The notes: generated by a model from the letters alone, not told the origin. Positions 1-8,168 are shown, counted from the stretch's first letter. The stretch: DNA of 11,443 nucleotides from Funneliformis mosseae (GCA_910592005.1 CAJVPP010003506.1:1-11443); one strand, 5' to 3'. Made by a program: numbers and translations.

Positions 1-1
1 T

Positions 2-49
2 ATATCAAATATATCAAATATATCAAATATGTCTGATATATCTGATATT
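2..49. repeat. 9-bp tandem repeat at window start
   Basis: Three exact copies of ATATCAAAT (2-10, 11-19, 20-28) are followed by two variant copies, ATGTCTGAT (29-37) and ATATCTGAT (38-46). The array probably continues upstream of the window, so its true length is unknown. Confidence 0.85.
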
Positions 50-840
50 TAGATCTGCAATATACTGCGTCACGTTCATCAATCCAATCCTGTTACAATA
101 TAATATATTTTATTAATCTTATTAATAATTTTTTATTATATATATTTATAATAAGTAATTTTTAATTATATACGAAATATTTAAATATAAGATAAAGAGA
201 ATGACAAATTATATTTTTAGTATAAAAAATTTTCTAAATTCTCAAATTAATTAGTAAAATAAAATATAATAAAATACAATACTATGTAATAAATAATAAC
301 ATAATCTATATATTAATACTAAACTAAATATATATTTATATAATAAGTTTATATATATTATTTATATACTTTTTAATTATTAAGAAATTTTTTTATAATA
401 TTTTAAATAAATTTAAATAATTAATAAAATTTGTAATAATTATTATTATTCTAAATTAAAAAGAAAATAGATAGTTAAATTTAAGTTAATTTCTATATTT
501 TTATAATTAAATTGTATATTTTAAATTAACTCAAATTAGTGCTAATTAACTCTAATCAGACAAATAATATAGCATTATTAAGAATTATAAATTAGCATTA
601 ATTTAAAAAATATTTAATCATAAATTAGTATTAATTCAGTATCAATTCAATTTAAATATATAATTAATATATTTTTATTTAATTAAATTTATTAAATATT
701 AAAATTTTATTAATAATAAAAAAATCTAAAAAATATAACAAAATAAAATATTACTAAAAGCTATTGATTAATTTTTTATTAAAAATTATATATAAAAATA
801 TAAAAAAAATTATATAAAAAAATAATAAAAATAATAATAA

Positions 841-1075
841 TATAATCTATTTTTCTACTAAAATTCCTAACATTGTTTTAAATATTTATTTTCATTATAT
901 TATCTTTAAAAAATAATAATAAAATAAAATATAATTCATTTTTTTTTTAAAATCTTTAAAATTATTTTAAATATTATTGTCTTTATATCACTATTATATA
1001 AATAATATTAAATATAATAAATAAAATAAAAAAATATAATCTATTTCTCTTTAAAATACCTTAAAAAAATAATAA
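841..1075. repeat. degenerate ~90-105 bp tandem block
   Basis: The start ATATAAT(C/T) followed by a T/C-rich run, AAAAT, CTT and then A-rich DNA recurs at about 841, 931 and 1036. The copies differ greatly and the sequence is low in complexity, so this is a weak call. Confidence 0.35.
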
Positions 1076-1175
1076 AAAATAAAATTGATTCTATAATTAT
1101 TAAAAAAATGTAAAAAAAATAAATAAAATAATAAAAATAAAAAAATTTACACTTTTCTATTTCTTATGAGATGAT

Positions 1176-1194
1176 AAAATCAAATGTTGATTTT
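1176..1194. repeat. short perfect hairpin AAAATCAA-ATG-TTGATTTT
   Basis: An 8-bp perfect stem with a 3-nt loop, followed by a T-run. It resembles a bacterial terminator in shape, but the context is eukaryotic and no gene lies just upstream, so no function is claimed. Confidence 0.5.
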
Positions 1195-1333
1195 TTTTTA
1201 TTGTATAACATTTAATTTCAATTAATTTAAAATAATAAAAAAAGATATAATAATATTTTAAAAATTAAATTTATTGATACATAATTTTTTGTATTAATAT
1301 ATCATTTATTCTTTTTTTTACATTTGAATAAAA

Positions 1334-1351
1334 AAAGATCTAGAGATCTTT
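1334..1351. repeat. short perfect hairpin AAAGATCT-AG-AGATCTTT
   Basis: Perfect 8-bp arms (1334-1341 and 1344-1351) are separated by only two bases. It is more GC-containing than the surroundings. Role unknown. Confidence 0.6.
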
Positions 1352-1660
1352 GTTCTAAAGAAAGTAAATAAAAACTAAAATTTTAAGGTTTAAGATATAT
1401 ATTTTAAAATATAATTTATTTAATAACTTATAATTTACCAAGTTTAAAATATTTTTAAAATTTAATAATATTTTTTCTATTATTACTTCTTTTTCTTTAT
1501 TTTCTTTATCTAATATTTTATTATCTATAAACTATTGTTTAAAGTATAGTAGAGGATAATCTAATACTAGATATATTAAATGCAATATTATTTTATTCTA
1601 TATATTGATCACTTAATAGAATTCTTTATTACTGATATCATGTTATGTAGGAATAGTAAT

Positions 1661-1760
1661 AATCAGTCATAATCAGTCAACAATCAGTCAAAAATCTTTA
1701 ATTGACTAACTGATTAACTGATTAACTAATAGATTTTAACTAATGATTGACCGACTGGTT
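1661..1760. repeat. inverted-repeat cluster of AATCAGTCA motifs
   Basis: The left arm carries three copies of AATCAGTCA (1661-1669, 1671-1679, 1682-1690). The middle holds TGATTAAC twice (1711-1718, 1719-1726). The right arm (1731-1760) has GATTGACCGACTGGTT and AGATTTTAACT, which pair imperfectly with the left arm. The whole can fold into a long imperfect hairpin with alternative pairings. It could be a foldback-type element remnant or simply a local duplication with inversion. Confidence 0.6.
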
Positions 1761-1773
1761 AATAATAATATAA

Positions 1774-1792
1774 TTAAGCAGTTTTTGCTTAA
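1774..1792. repeat. hairpin TTAAGCA-GTTTT-TGCTTAA
   Basis: A perfect 7-bp stem with a 5-nt loop, directly downstream of the 1661-1760 inverted-repeat cluster and upstream of the coding relic that starts near 1936. A weaker 7-bp stem follows (AATTTTG 1820-1826 with CAAAATT 1834-1840). Confidence 0.55.
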
Positions 1793-2128
1793 TAAAAGTT
1801 TTAATTTTTTATAATAATCAATTTTGTACCAATCAAAATTAATTATGTGATATTTCAACAATCATTGTTAATAAATATTTTTAATTTAAGTTTGAATATA
1901 CACTTAAAAATGAAACACTAAAAAGTTTAAATAAAATGTCTAAAGATTCGCTCACTAAAAGTCTATATTTAATCATTAATAATAGTCTAGACAACATGAA
2001 AGTTGAAAAAGCTTTTGTCTGATCTTGAAGCGAGTATATTTCTGTCATAATTTGTGACATTTTGTGAAAGCTGCAGTAGGTTCAATAATATTTCTATAAC
2101 AAGGATAAGCTTTCTTCTAGCAGCACAT

Positions 2129-2488
2129 TTTATGACCTTCTAACTTACTATAGTTATAGCCAGTGTTGTCATGAGACATTGATGGGATACTGATGAGACG
2201 CTAATAGAATATAGATGGGACAGATAGGACCTTTGGAACATAGTGTGAGACAGGTTGAAACATATAGCTGAGACATATAGCTGGGACAACAAATCTCTGA
2301 GACATCAAGAATGTACATCACTAGTTATAGCAATTTACAACTAGTGTAATATTCTTATAGCTATTTATAGTTTTTTAACCTGTTGTAATTACAACATCTA
2401 TGACTAAGATAGGTATTTTTCTTTTAGCATACTTCTTTGATTATTCTTATAACTCTTGTCATGACCTGCTGACTTACTGCAGCTCTTT
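2129..2488. repeat. short direct duplication flanking a 329-bp insert inside the pseudogene
   Basis: ATGACCTTCTAACTTACT (from 2132) and ATGACCTGCTGACTTACT (from 2461) match at all but two positions, and both read (Y/C)-(D/H)-DLLTY-like peptide in the reading frame used on each side. The offset is 329 bp, not a multiple of 3, yet collapsing the two copies joins the frame of 1936-2160 to that of 2463-2753. This looks like an insertion or unequal tandem duplication that split the gene. Both copies also resemble an intron 3' end (CTAAC or CTGAC about 10 nt before AG), so an intron origin is a real alternative. Confidence 0.5.
2173..2305. repeat. degenerate GAGACAT / GGGACA minisatellite
   Basis: The words GAGAC or GGGAC recur about every 11-26 bp. 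The clearest part is ACATATAGCTG repeated at 2260-2270 and 2273-2283 (13-bp period), followed by two weaker units up to 2305. It lies inside the 329-bp insert of the pseudogene and is distinctly G-richer than its surroundings. Confidence 0.6.
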
Positions 2489-2753
2489 GTTTTTAGAGTT
2501 AGAATTAATCAATAATATTTATTTTTTTTAATATGATCAAAAATGCAAAAATGGTAACTGTATAGATAAATTATGGCTTGACATAAAGAATAAAAACAAG
2601 GAACATGAAAAGATAGATAATATATATTCAGATATAAAAATACAAATAGCTAATTATAATAGAGTACGAATTAGTAACTTTAGATCTATTAAGTCTAAGT
2701 AAACTAATAAAAATAGGAAAAGAGTTATGAACGAATTCATGTCTGATGATTTA

Positions 2754-2890
2754 GTAAGTTCTTTATTGTATTTGATCTTTGTAGCTTATCATTCTAATAT
2801 CTTCTGATTTTGGTAATACATAAACTTCACAAACTAGATATTACAGAATTTTAGTTGCTTGATATAATAACTCTTTCTTTTTGTATTTAG
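2754..2890 (+). other. intron relic 1 of the 1936-4132 pseudogene
   Basis: The donor is a textbook GTAAGT (2754-2759). The acceptor is TTTAG (2886-2890) after a pyrimidine-rich run. Removal joins ...MSDDL to FYACSFTKEEK... in phase 0 over 137 bp. Confidence 0.55.
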
Positions 2891-2944
2891 TTTTATGCCT
2901 GTTCGTTCACCAAAGAAGAAAAATTTTTATTATTACCAAAGAAG

Positions 2945-3033
2945 GTTAAGATATAACAATAAAATTCTTTGATAAAAACATTGCCTTAAAATTTATGCAA
3001 CTATTTTTATAATGACTACTTTGATTTCTATAG
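2945..3033 (+). other. intron relic 2 of the 1936-4132 pseudogene
   Basis: The donor is GTTAAG (2945-2950), a weak match. The acceptor is TTTCTATAG ending at 3033. Removal of 89 bp joins ...LLLPKK to NKGSKELIYSKK... in phase 0. Confidence 0.5.
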
Positions 3034-3599
3034 AATAAAGGATCTAAGGAGCTGATTTATTCTAAGAAGATTCATATAGAATACTTCCTAATGGTAATAA
3101 GGATTTATTACAATGAATTCCTCTTAAAAATTTTTATTATTTTTTGATTGAACAGGCCAATATTATAAACATTATGCCATTATTATCAAGTTCAGTTATA
3201 TAAGTTAAAATGAGAAGTAAACTTGAGTTTCAAGAAAAAAAACACCAGAGAAGTTAAAAAAGTGTTAAGTTTGCATGAAGAAAGTGAATCCTATTGATCC
3301 TTAAACCTCTTTTAGTGACAAGCTTGAGGTTGAAGATGTGATTGAAGATGAGAATGAGAAGGTTAAATTTGATATCAATATTATTGTAAAGTAACTGGAA
3401 ATGCAACCTACTGTTGAAATATAACATTTAATTTTTCAATTTTTATTTCTGCTGTGTTCTTACTATTGTTTTTTCTGCTCTTTAATGAAGAGTTAATAAC
3501 ATCAATATTTCGTAAAGATTTCATCAATATCAACAGATATCAATTGATAAATTAAAGAAACATAAATTAAAATGGGATGATACATTTGAGATACTGTAG

Positions 3600-3667
3600 G
3601 TATTGTGTTAGAATTCTGAAAGCAAACTTATATTATACAGAATTTATCCTTTATAATTGTATTTTAG
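3600..3667 (+). other. intron relic 3 of the 1936-4132 pseudogene
   Basis: The donor GTATTG follows TAG at 3597-3599 (a likely former CAG). The acceptor is TGTATTTTAG ending at 3667. The 68-bp gap joins ...KWDDTFEIL-(stop) to DIIVNYFTNSRC in phase 0. Confidence 0.45.
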
Positions 3668-3893
3668 GATATTATCGTCAATTATTTTACTAATTCTAGA
3701 TGCTTATATTCAAATTTTATAAATTTAAAATAGTATAAAATAAACCTGTATTAGCTTCAATAACTTATTATTTTACTATAATCTCAAATGCTTTGCTGAA
3801 AACATTAAGAAAAAATGTTATTGATAAAGACAGTTATATATATTCTGAGAGATCTAAAGTAAGTAGAGCTGCTGCTTGCATTTTTAATGATCT

Positions 3894-3966
3894 GTAAGTT
3901 AATATTTTAATTCATACATATTTTTTATTATCAAATTAAAATACTAATATAAAGTTTCTGTGCTAG
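3894..3966 (+). other. intron relic 4 of the 1936-4132 pseudogene
   Basis: GTAAGT at 3894-3899 lies directly after ...CIFNDL. The acceptor is TTTCTGTGCTAG ending at 3966, before FDNAYKG. The join is one base out of phase, consistent with loss of a G at the donor (CTG|GTAAGT becoming CTGTAAGT). Confidence 0.45.
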
Positions 3967-4208
3967 TTTGATAATGCATATAAAGGTATAAGCAATCTTT
4001 GAAATATTGAAGAATCAAAATAAGAACTACTTTTTGAAGGAACCAATCTTAAAAAAAGTAATACTTTATACACTTGCAGATTTAAAAATAGTGAGCATTT
4101 ATATTTAATTTTATTAAAATATTAAAGAAAATCTGATATAATCATAAGTTTTTAAATATAAAAATTAATGATTTACTTAATATTGTAAATGATTTCTTTC
4201 AAAATAAG

Positions 4209-4613
4209 TAAATCTTCAAATCTTATATGAAAAAATAGAATTCTCGTTATAGACAATAACAAAAATAAGATAAAATTTCTTATAAAGAAAAAATAAAAAA
4301 AGGAAGAAGAAATCAGAAATTTACAAGTAAAAGCTTAAGAATTTAAAAATTTATTAATGAAATTAGATAAAGGATTATGAAAGAAATGATCAAAAAAGAA
4401 AATAAATAAACCAATTTATTAAAGTAGATTGAAATATATATATAACAAATCAAAAATATTAAAAATGATTTGTATACATTTAGATTAAGGTTTTATATCT
4501 AATTAACACATTTATTACAAACACAATATTCTTTTTACTATCATAATCTTTATAACCTTAATAATTTTTACAATTATTATAACTTATATTCTTACATTTT
4601 CAAAGTTGAATGA
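4209..4613 (+). pseudogene. possible last exon, Lys/Arg-rich then low complexity
   Basis: The frame starting at 4209 has no TGA until 4611-4613 but contains many TAA/TAG codons (for example 4209, 4236, 4257, 4266, 4344). Its first ~75 codons translate to a basic, Lys/Arg-rich, partly coiled-coil-like stretch (KEKIKKGRRNQKFTSKS). The rest is Tyr/Asn/Leu-rich and looks like translated A/T noise. A GTGAGC at 4091 could be the donor and AATAAG ending at 4208 the acceptor that link it to the preceding pseudogene. I trust the basic part moderately and the tail very little. Confidence 0.25.
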
Positions 4614-5055
4614 ATATTTCAAATATGAAAATACACAAAAAGCAAAAGTAATTTTTTATTTTATTTTTTTATTTTGTTATTATTTTTTGATAAAATTTTT
4701 ATTTATGTAAAACTTATTTAGAAAATGAACAAAAGCATTATTAATATTAATCTTGTCTTATTACTAAAGTCATGATCCTTAATTATGTCTTAATTAATCA
4801 TGTGATTAAAATGATTAATAGAGTTGATAAAGTGGATAAATTAGACCAAGTTGTTAAAGTAATTATTATTGATCTATTTAATATATTAGATAGATTAGTT
4901 ATAATTATTATAATTATTATACTTGTTAATTATATCTTAGTTAGTAAAGAATTTATATTTATCTTATTTATTTATTTTATCTTTTATATTATATTTGTTA
5001 TATTATATTTTATAGTATTTTATTTTATATAAATAAATATCTTATATTTTCCTTT
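4614..5055. other. gene-free A/T-rich stretch with a spurious open frame
   Basis: Mostly A/T with T-rich runs. It contains one ATG-to-stop frame (4772-5032, plus, 86 codons), but the product is almost all Ile, Leu, Phe, Tyr and Val, with runs such as IIIIIIIL and FIYFIFYIIF from an (ATT)n-like tract, so I do not call it a gene. A perfect hairpin TTAATCA-TG-TGATTAA lies at 4794-4809. Confidence 0.6.
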
Positions 5056-5465
5056 GAATTAAAAGTAATTCAAAATAAGATTTTAGAATACCAAGAGTTT
5101 AATAAAAAAATCTTATAAATTTATTTGCTTTTATCTTTTGTCATGTCTTCATATAAGTGTAATTGTGATAAAGTCTTGTATTTAATTTAATATATCAAAT
5201 TAAAAGTTATTGTTTAAGTTTACAAATACCAGTCAATACCATACAGGTTCCTGAATATTTTTCATTTAATTCACAAATGATATATAATAAAATGCATTTT
5301 TATAATAATACAGTTAATATTGATACTAAAAATACAATTTTATTACCATTAGATTTTTATTAAGACGATTTTAATAATATTGAGATTGTTTAAATTCAAT
5401 TATTAATTAGCTTAAAAATTAGAGTATGTAAAATAATGAATTTTAAAAATCCCTTTATAATATAA
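5056..5465 (+). pseudogene. short coding relic, unknown; possible transposase N-terminus
   Basis: Two overlapping frames look protein-like. Frame one: 5056-5115 reads ELKVIQNKILEYQEFNKKIL. After a TAA it meets ATG 5143 and reads MSSYKCNCDKVLYLI to TAA 5188. Frame two: 5172-5360 is fully open (63 codons) and contains IPVNTIQVPEYFSFNSQM and NTILLPLDFY. It then continues past TAA 5361 (DDFNNIEIV) and TAA 5391 to about 5465. The composition (Pro, Asp, Gln, Val, Met spread evenly) is unlike the A/T noise around it. The short CxC start followed by a hydrophobic/acidic LPLDFY-DDF segment vaguely recalls transposase-like proteins of fungal cut-and-paste elements, but this is a guess from memory. Confidence 0.4.
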
Positions 5466-5477
5466 TTTTTGTCAGAG

Positions 5478-5662
5478 TTTATTATAATGCAAATAATTTG
5501 CAGTAATAAAGATCATGTAATATAGTAAAATAATCTGCAGAATGTTAAAATAACATGAAAAAAACATTAAAATTGGCTAATAAATAATCAATCAAAAATT
5601 ACACAAATTTTAAACAAAATAATTTATGAAGAAAAATGAAATTATTAGTTATGATGACAAAG
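5478..5662. repeat. dispersed repeat B, copy 1
   Basis: The stretch starting ATTATAATGCAAATAATTTG (5481) aligns colinearly with 9117-9297 (ATTATAATACAAATAATTTG), with shared blocks through to ATTATTAGTTATGATGACA versus ATCATTAATTATAATAACA. The copies are the same length within a few bases and strongly diverged. It lies just downstream of the 5056-5465 coding relic. Confidence 0.6.
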
Positions 5663-5860
5663 TAACTTTTTAAGTTTGAGATTTAGAAATACTTAAAGTT
5701 ATCTTATTTTCACTAATCAAAATCAAAAAAATCAAACATGCAAAAATTAACCTAAAATCAGCCTAAATTCAACAAATTATCAAAATCAACCTAGCTGATT
5801 AGTATATATTAAAATTTGATTTATCTTATTTATAACTGATTAATGTTCAATTAAAATGAT
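5663..5860. other. unassigned A/T-rich spacer
   Basis: No coding signal. Between 5718 and 5790 the words AAAATCA, CCTAAA and AATCAACC recur. AAATCAGCCTAAATTCAAC (from 5756) resembles AAATCAGTCTAAAATTAGCC at 8859-8878, hinting that related repeat material brackets the satellite region. Confidence 0.4.
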
Positions 5861-6350
5861 TGTATTGTTCCTTAGATATAATAAGTATTATTATTTCTTA
5901 AGAATGATAATATTATTGTTTCTAAGATATGATAATTTTATCATTCTTAAGGTATGATGCGTTTATTGTTCTTAAGGAATAATTGTTTTTTCATATCTAA
6001 GGAATGATAGTATTATCATTTTTAAATATGATGATTTTATCGTACCTAAAGTATAATAGTTTTATCATTTCTTAGAGATGATAATATTATTATTTTTAAG
6101 AAATAATGCATTTATTATTTTTAGATACGATAGTTTTATTATACCTAAGAAATAATGATTTTATTATTTCTTAAGGATGATAGTTTATCATTCCTTAGAG
6201 ACAATTGTTTTATTATTCCTTAAGAACAATAGTTTTATTATTTCTAAGAAATGATGCATTTATCGTTTTTTAGGAATGATTATTTTATCATTTCTTAAAG
6301 ATGATAGTATTATTGTACCTAAGGAATGATAGGTTTATCGTTCTAATAAA
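5861..6350. repeat. 25-bp satellite with palindromic monomer, about 19 copies
   Basis: The stretch divides into successive ~25-bp units (24-26 bp) of the form TTTATCATTCYTAAGGAATGATAGT. The consensus core ATCATTCCTTAAGGAATGAT is a perfect 20-bp palindrome. Individual units keep partial symmetry, for example TTCTTAAGAA near 5886. Variation is spread over all units, with frequent C/T and G/A alternatives. No coding frame survives through it. Each monomer could extrude a small cruciform. Confidence 0.9.
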
Positions 6351-6549
6351 CTGAACTTTCAGATTAAACTGATTTGCTAAAATAATATCGATTTAATGTA
6401 CTATTTGAGTTTATTTCTGGTATATAGGAATATTTATATAAATAAGCTTAATTTTTTAACTTTTTAAAAAATAATTTCAATCATTTCCAAATTTTCTCTT
6501 TTTACATTTCACTAAAATCCTAAAAAAAAATCATTCTAAGAATAAAAAG
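6351..6549. other. spacer between two tandem arrays
   Basis: Unique-looking A/T-rich DNA between the 25-bp satellite and the 83-bp array, with a poly-A run near 6523. I see no gene or site in it. Confidence 0.5.
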
Positions 6550-7031
6550 ATCTTAGGTTGAATTTTAGTCAATTTTTTTGATTTTTTTTGCTTTTTATAA
6601 TAGAAACATACTTTAACTATCAAATTGAACAAAACTTAAGTTAAATTTTAGTCAAATTTTCTGATTTTTTTTACTTTTTATAATAGAAACATACCTCTAA
6701 CCATCAAAATCAGACAAAATTTAAATTGATTTTTAGTCAATTTTTCTGATTTTTTTACTTTTTATAATAGAAACATGCTTTTAACTATCAAAATCGGATA
6801 AACTTAAGTTAAAATTTTGTGATTTTTTAATATTTTTACTTTTTATAATAGAAACATGCCTTCAAATATCAAATTGAACGAAAATTAAGTTAAATTTTAG
6901 TTAATTTTTCTGATTTTTTTGCTTTTTATAGAAATATGTCTCTAACTATCAAAATCAGACAAAACTTAAGTTGAATTTTAATCAATTTTTCTGATTTTTT
7001 TTGCTTTTTATAATAAAAATATACCTCTAAC

Positions 7032-7845
7032 TAAAACTCTGAACAGTTCAGTTCAGTTCAGATTAGATGTCAATCCATATTTGAACTGAAAATTTCAATT
7101 CAATTCAATTCAGATTATTAATCTTAAAAATGCCAATCTGAATCTGAACTGAACTGCAGATCAGTAAAAATCTAAACTGAACTAGAATTTTCAGATTAAT
7201 CTAAAATTACAGTTCAATTATATAAGGAATCTGCAATTTATATGTGAAACTCTAGAAGAATTGTAAAATTACGAATTTTTTTTAAGATTCGTAAAATTTT
7301 GTGAAAATTAATAAGTAATCGCAAAAATTTGTGATTTTTCAAGATTTTCACATTTATTGTGAAATTCAAAGAAAAATCGCAATATTTGCAACTTTTCAAA
7401 AATTTCACAATATTTTTTGTGAAATACTAAGAGAAATCACAAAAATTACAATTCTCTAAGATTTTGTGATTTTTTTGTAAAATTTGAAAAGAAATCGCAA
7501 TTTTTTGTGATTTTTCAAGAGGTTTACAATATTTTTGTGAAATTCTAAGAGAAACCATAAAAAATTGTGATTCTTTAAAAGTTTTATTAAATTTTTACAT
7601 TCTCTTAGAGAATTCGCAAATTTTGTAATCCTCTAAAAGTTTTACATATAATCGAACTGAACTTTTAGATTAATCTAAATTATTAGTTCAATTCAGATTT
7701 TTTTAGTTCAGATTAGAATTATAATCTGAAAAAAAATCTGAACTAAATCAAAAATTTTCAGATTGATTTTTATGTAATCTGAAACTAATCTGAATTGAAC
7801 TAATTTGAAAAATCTTCAAATTAATCTAAATTGTTCAGAGTTTTA
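7032..7845. mobile_element. non-autonomous DNA transposon (MITE-like), 814 bp, inserted in the 83-bp array
   Basis: The ends are perfect 14-bp terminal inverted repeats, TAAAACTCTGAACA (7032-7045) and TGTTCAGAGTTTTA (7832-7845). The flanks CCTCTAAC (7024-7031) and CCTTTAAC (7846-7853) form an 8-bp target-site duplication with one difference. Removing the element plus one duplicate changes the 907-bp gap in the host array to 85 bp, matching the other units. Both ~200-bp arms are full of GTTCAG/CTGAAC/CTGAAT words in both orientations, a subterminal pattern typical of cut-and-paste elements. The middle is a ~59-bp minisatellite. There is no coding frame, so it must have depended on a transposase made elsewhere. 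An 8-bp duplication is known for the hAT superfamily, and 9 bp (adding an A on each side) would instead suggest Mutator-like elements. The superfamily is therefore inferred, not seen. Confidence 0.85.
7244..7652. repeat. seven-copy 57-60 bp minisatellite inside the transposon
   Basis: Unit starts (GTGAAA or variants) lie at 7244, 7301, 7359, 7419, 7477, 7537 and 7597. A unit reads GTGAAATTCTAAGAGAAATC, GCAAAAATTTGTGATTTTTC, AAGATTTTCAC, then T-rich. Each unit is itself an imperfect hairpin: in the 7301 unit GTGAAAAT pairs with ATTTTCAC, and AATCGCAAA pairs with TTTGTGATT allowing one G-T. The array fills the centre of the element between its two GTTCAG-rich arms. Confidence 0.85.
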
Positions 7846-8168
7846 CCTTTAACCATCAAAATAGAACAAAAATTAAGTTAAATTTTAGTCAATTTTTCTG
7901 AATTTTTTTACTTTTTATAATAGAAACATGTCTTTACCCATCAAAATTAGATGAAATTTAAGTTGAATTTTAGTTAATTTTTCTAAATTTTTTACTTTTT
8001 ATAATAGAAATATACCTTTAACCATCAAAATCATATAAAACTTAATTTGAATTTTAGTCAATTTTTCTGATTTTTTTTACTTTTTATAATAGAATTATGC
8101 TTTCAACTATTAAAATCAAACAAAACTTAAGTTAAATTTTTGTAATTTTTGTGATTTTTTATTTTTTT

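Larger units (their letters stand above)
50..1655. other. gene-free A/T-rich stretch
   Basis: About 1.6 kb of almost pure A/T with dense stops in every frame and no protein-like translation. It holds short homopolymer runs, a loosely repeated block near 841-1075 and two perfect short hairpins (1176-1194 and 1334-1351), listed separately. The motif AAATTAG-(2-3 nt)-TAATT recurs near 532, 589 and 624. I see no tRNA, rRNA or promoter signal that stands out from the base composition. Confidence 0.7.
1936..4132 (+). pseudogene. decayed multi-exon gene, function unknown
   Basis: I do not recognise the family. Reading starts at ATG 1936 (MSKDSLTKSLYLIINNSLDN...) and runs in one frame to 2190. It resumes at 2379-2753 with a Cys-containing block (KCKNGNCIDKLWLDIK) and a charged helix-like stretch. 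It continues in pieces 2891-2944, 3034-3086, 3087-3241, 3242-3440 (CQVC-like pair written C-stop-VC, then acidic DKLEVEDVIEDENEKVKF), 3489-3599, 3668-3740, 3735-3893 (YSERSKVSRAAACIFNDL) and 3967-4132. GT...AG gaps of 68-137 bp separate several pieces in matching phase. Broken features: in-frame TGA at 2020, 2026, 2065, 3114, 4000; TAG at 2077, 3597; TAA at 2086, 2529, 2700, 3201, 3266, 3302, 3392, 3422, 3513, 4021; frame breaks near 3087, 3241 (in an A8 run) and 3690-3740. Mixed composition (charged residues, Cys, Trp) unlike the flanks supports a former gene. The family could be host or transposon-borne. Confidence 0.6.
6550..8168. repeat. ~83-bp tandem array, about nine units, interrupted by an inserted element
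   Basis: The anchor CTTTTTATAATAG or a close variant starts at 6591, 6674, 6758, 6839, 6922, 7004, 7911, 7995 and 8080, giving spacings of 83, 84, 81, 83, 82, (907), 84 and 85. A unit runs CTTTTTATAATAGAAACAT, then a CCTCTAAC-like word, ATCAAAATCAGAC, AAACTTAAGTT, AATTTTAGTCAATTTTTCTG and a T-run. The single 907-bp spacing is explained by the element at 7032-7845. The first unit is partial from about 6550 and the last fades after 8150. Confidence 0.9.

Noticed and set aside
1174..1195. Hairpin plus T-run as a transcription terminator
   Set aside because: Such stem-loop terminators are bacterial, this sequence looks eukaryotic, and no gene ends just upstream.
4772..5032. 86-codon ATG-to-stop open frame on the plus strand
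   Set aside because: The product is nearly all Ile, Leu, Phe, Tyr and Val from an ATT/TTA-rich tract. Without start context, domain or homology it is best explained as chance in A/T-rich DNA.
7034..7843. Reading the transposon as a mariner-like element with a TA target duplication
   Set aside because: TA does flank at 7032-7033 and 7844-7845, but removing such an element would leave a 95-bp unit in the host array, outside the 81-85 bp range. The 8-bp duplication gives 85 bp.
5861..8168. CRISPR array
   Set aside because: Repeats are head-to-tail with no unique spacers, units vary along their whole length, and the context is eukaryotic.
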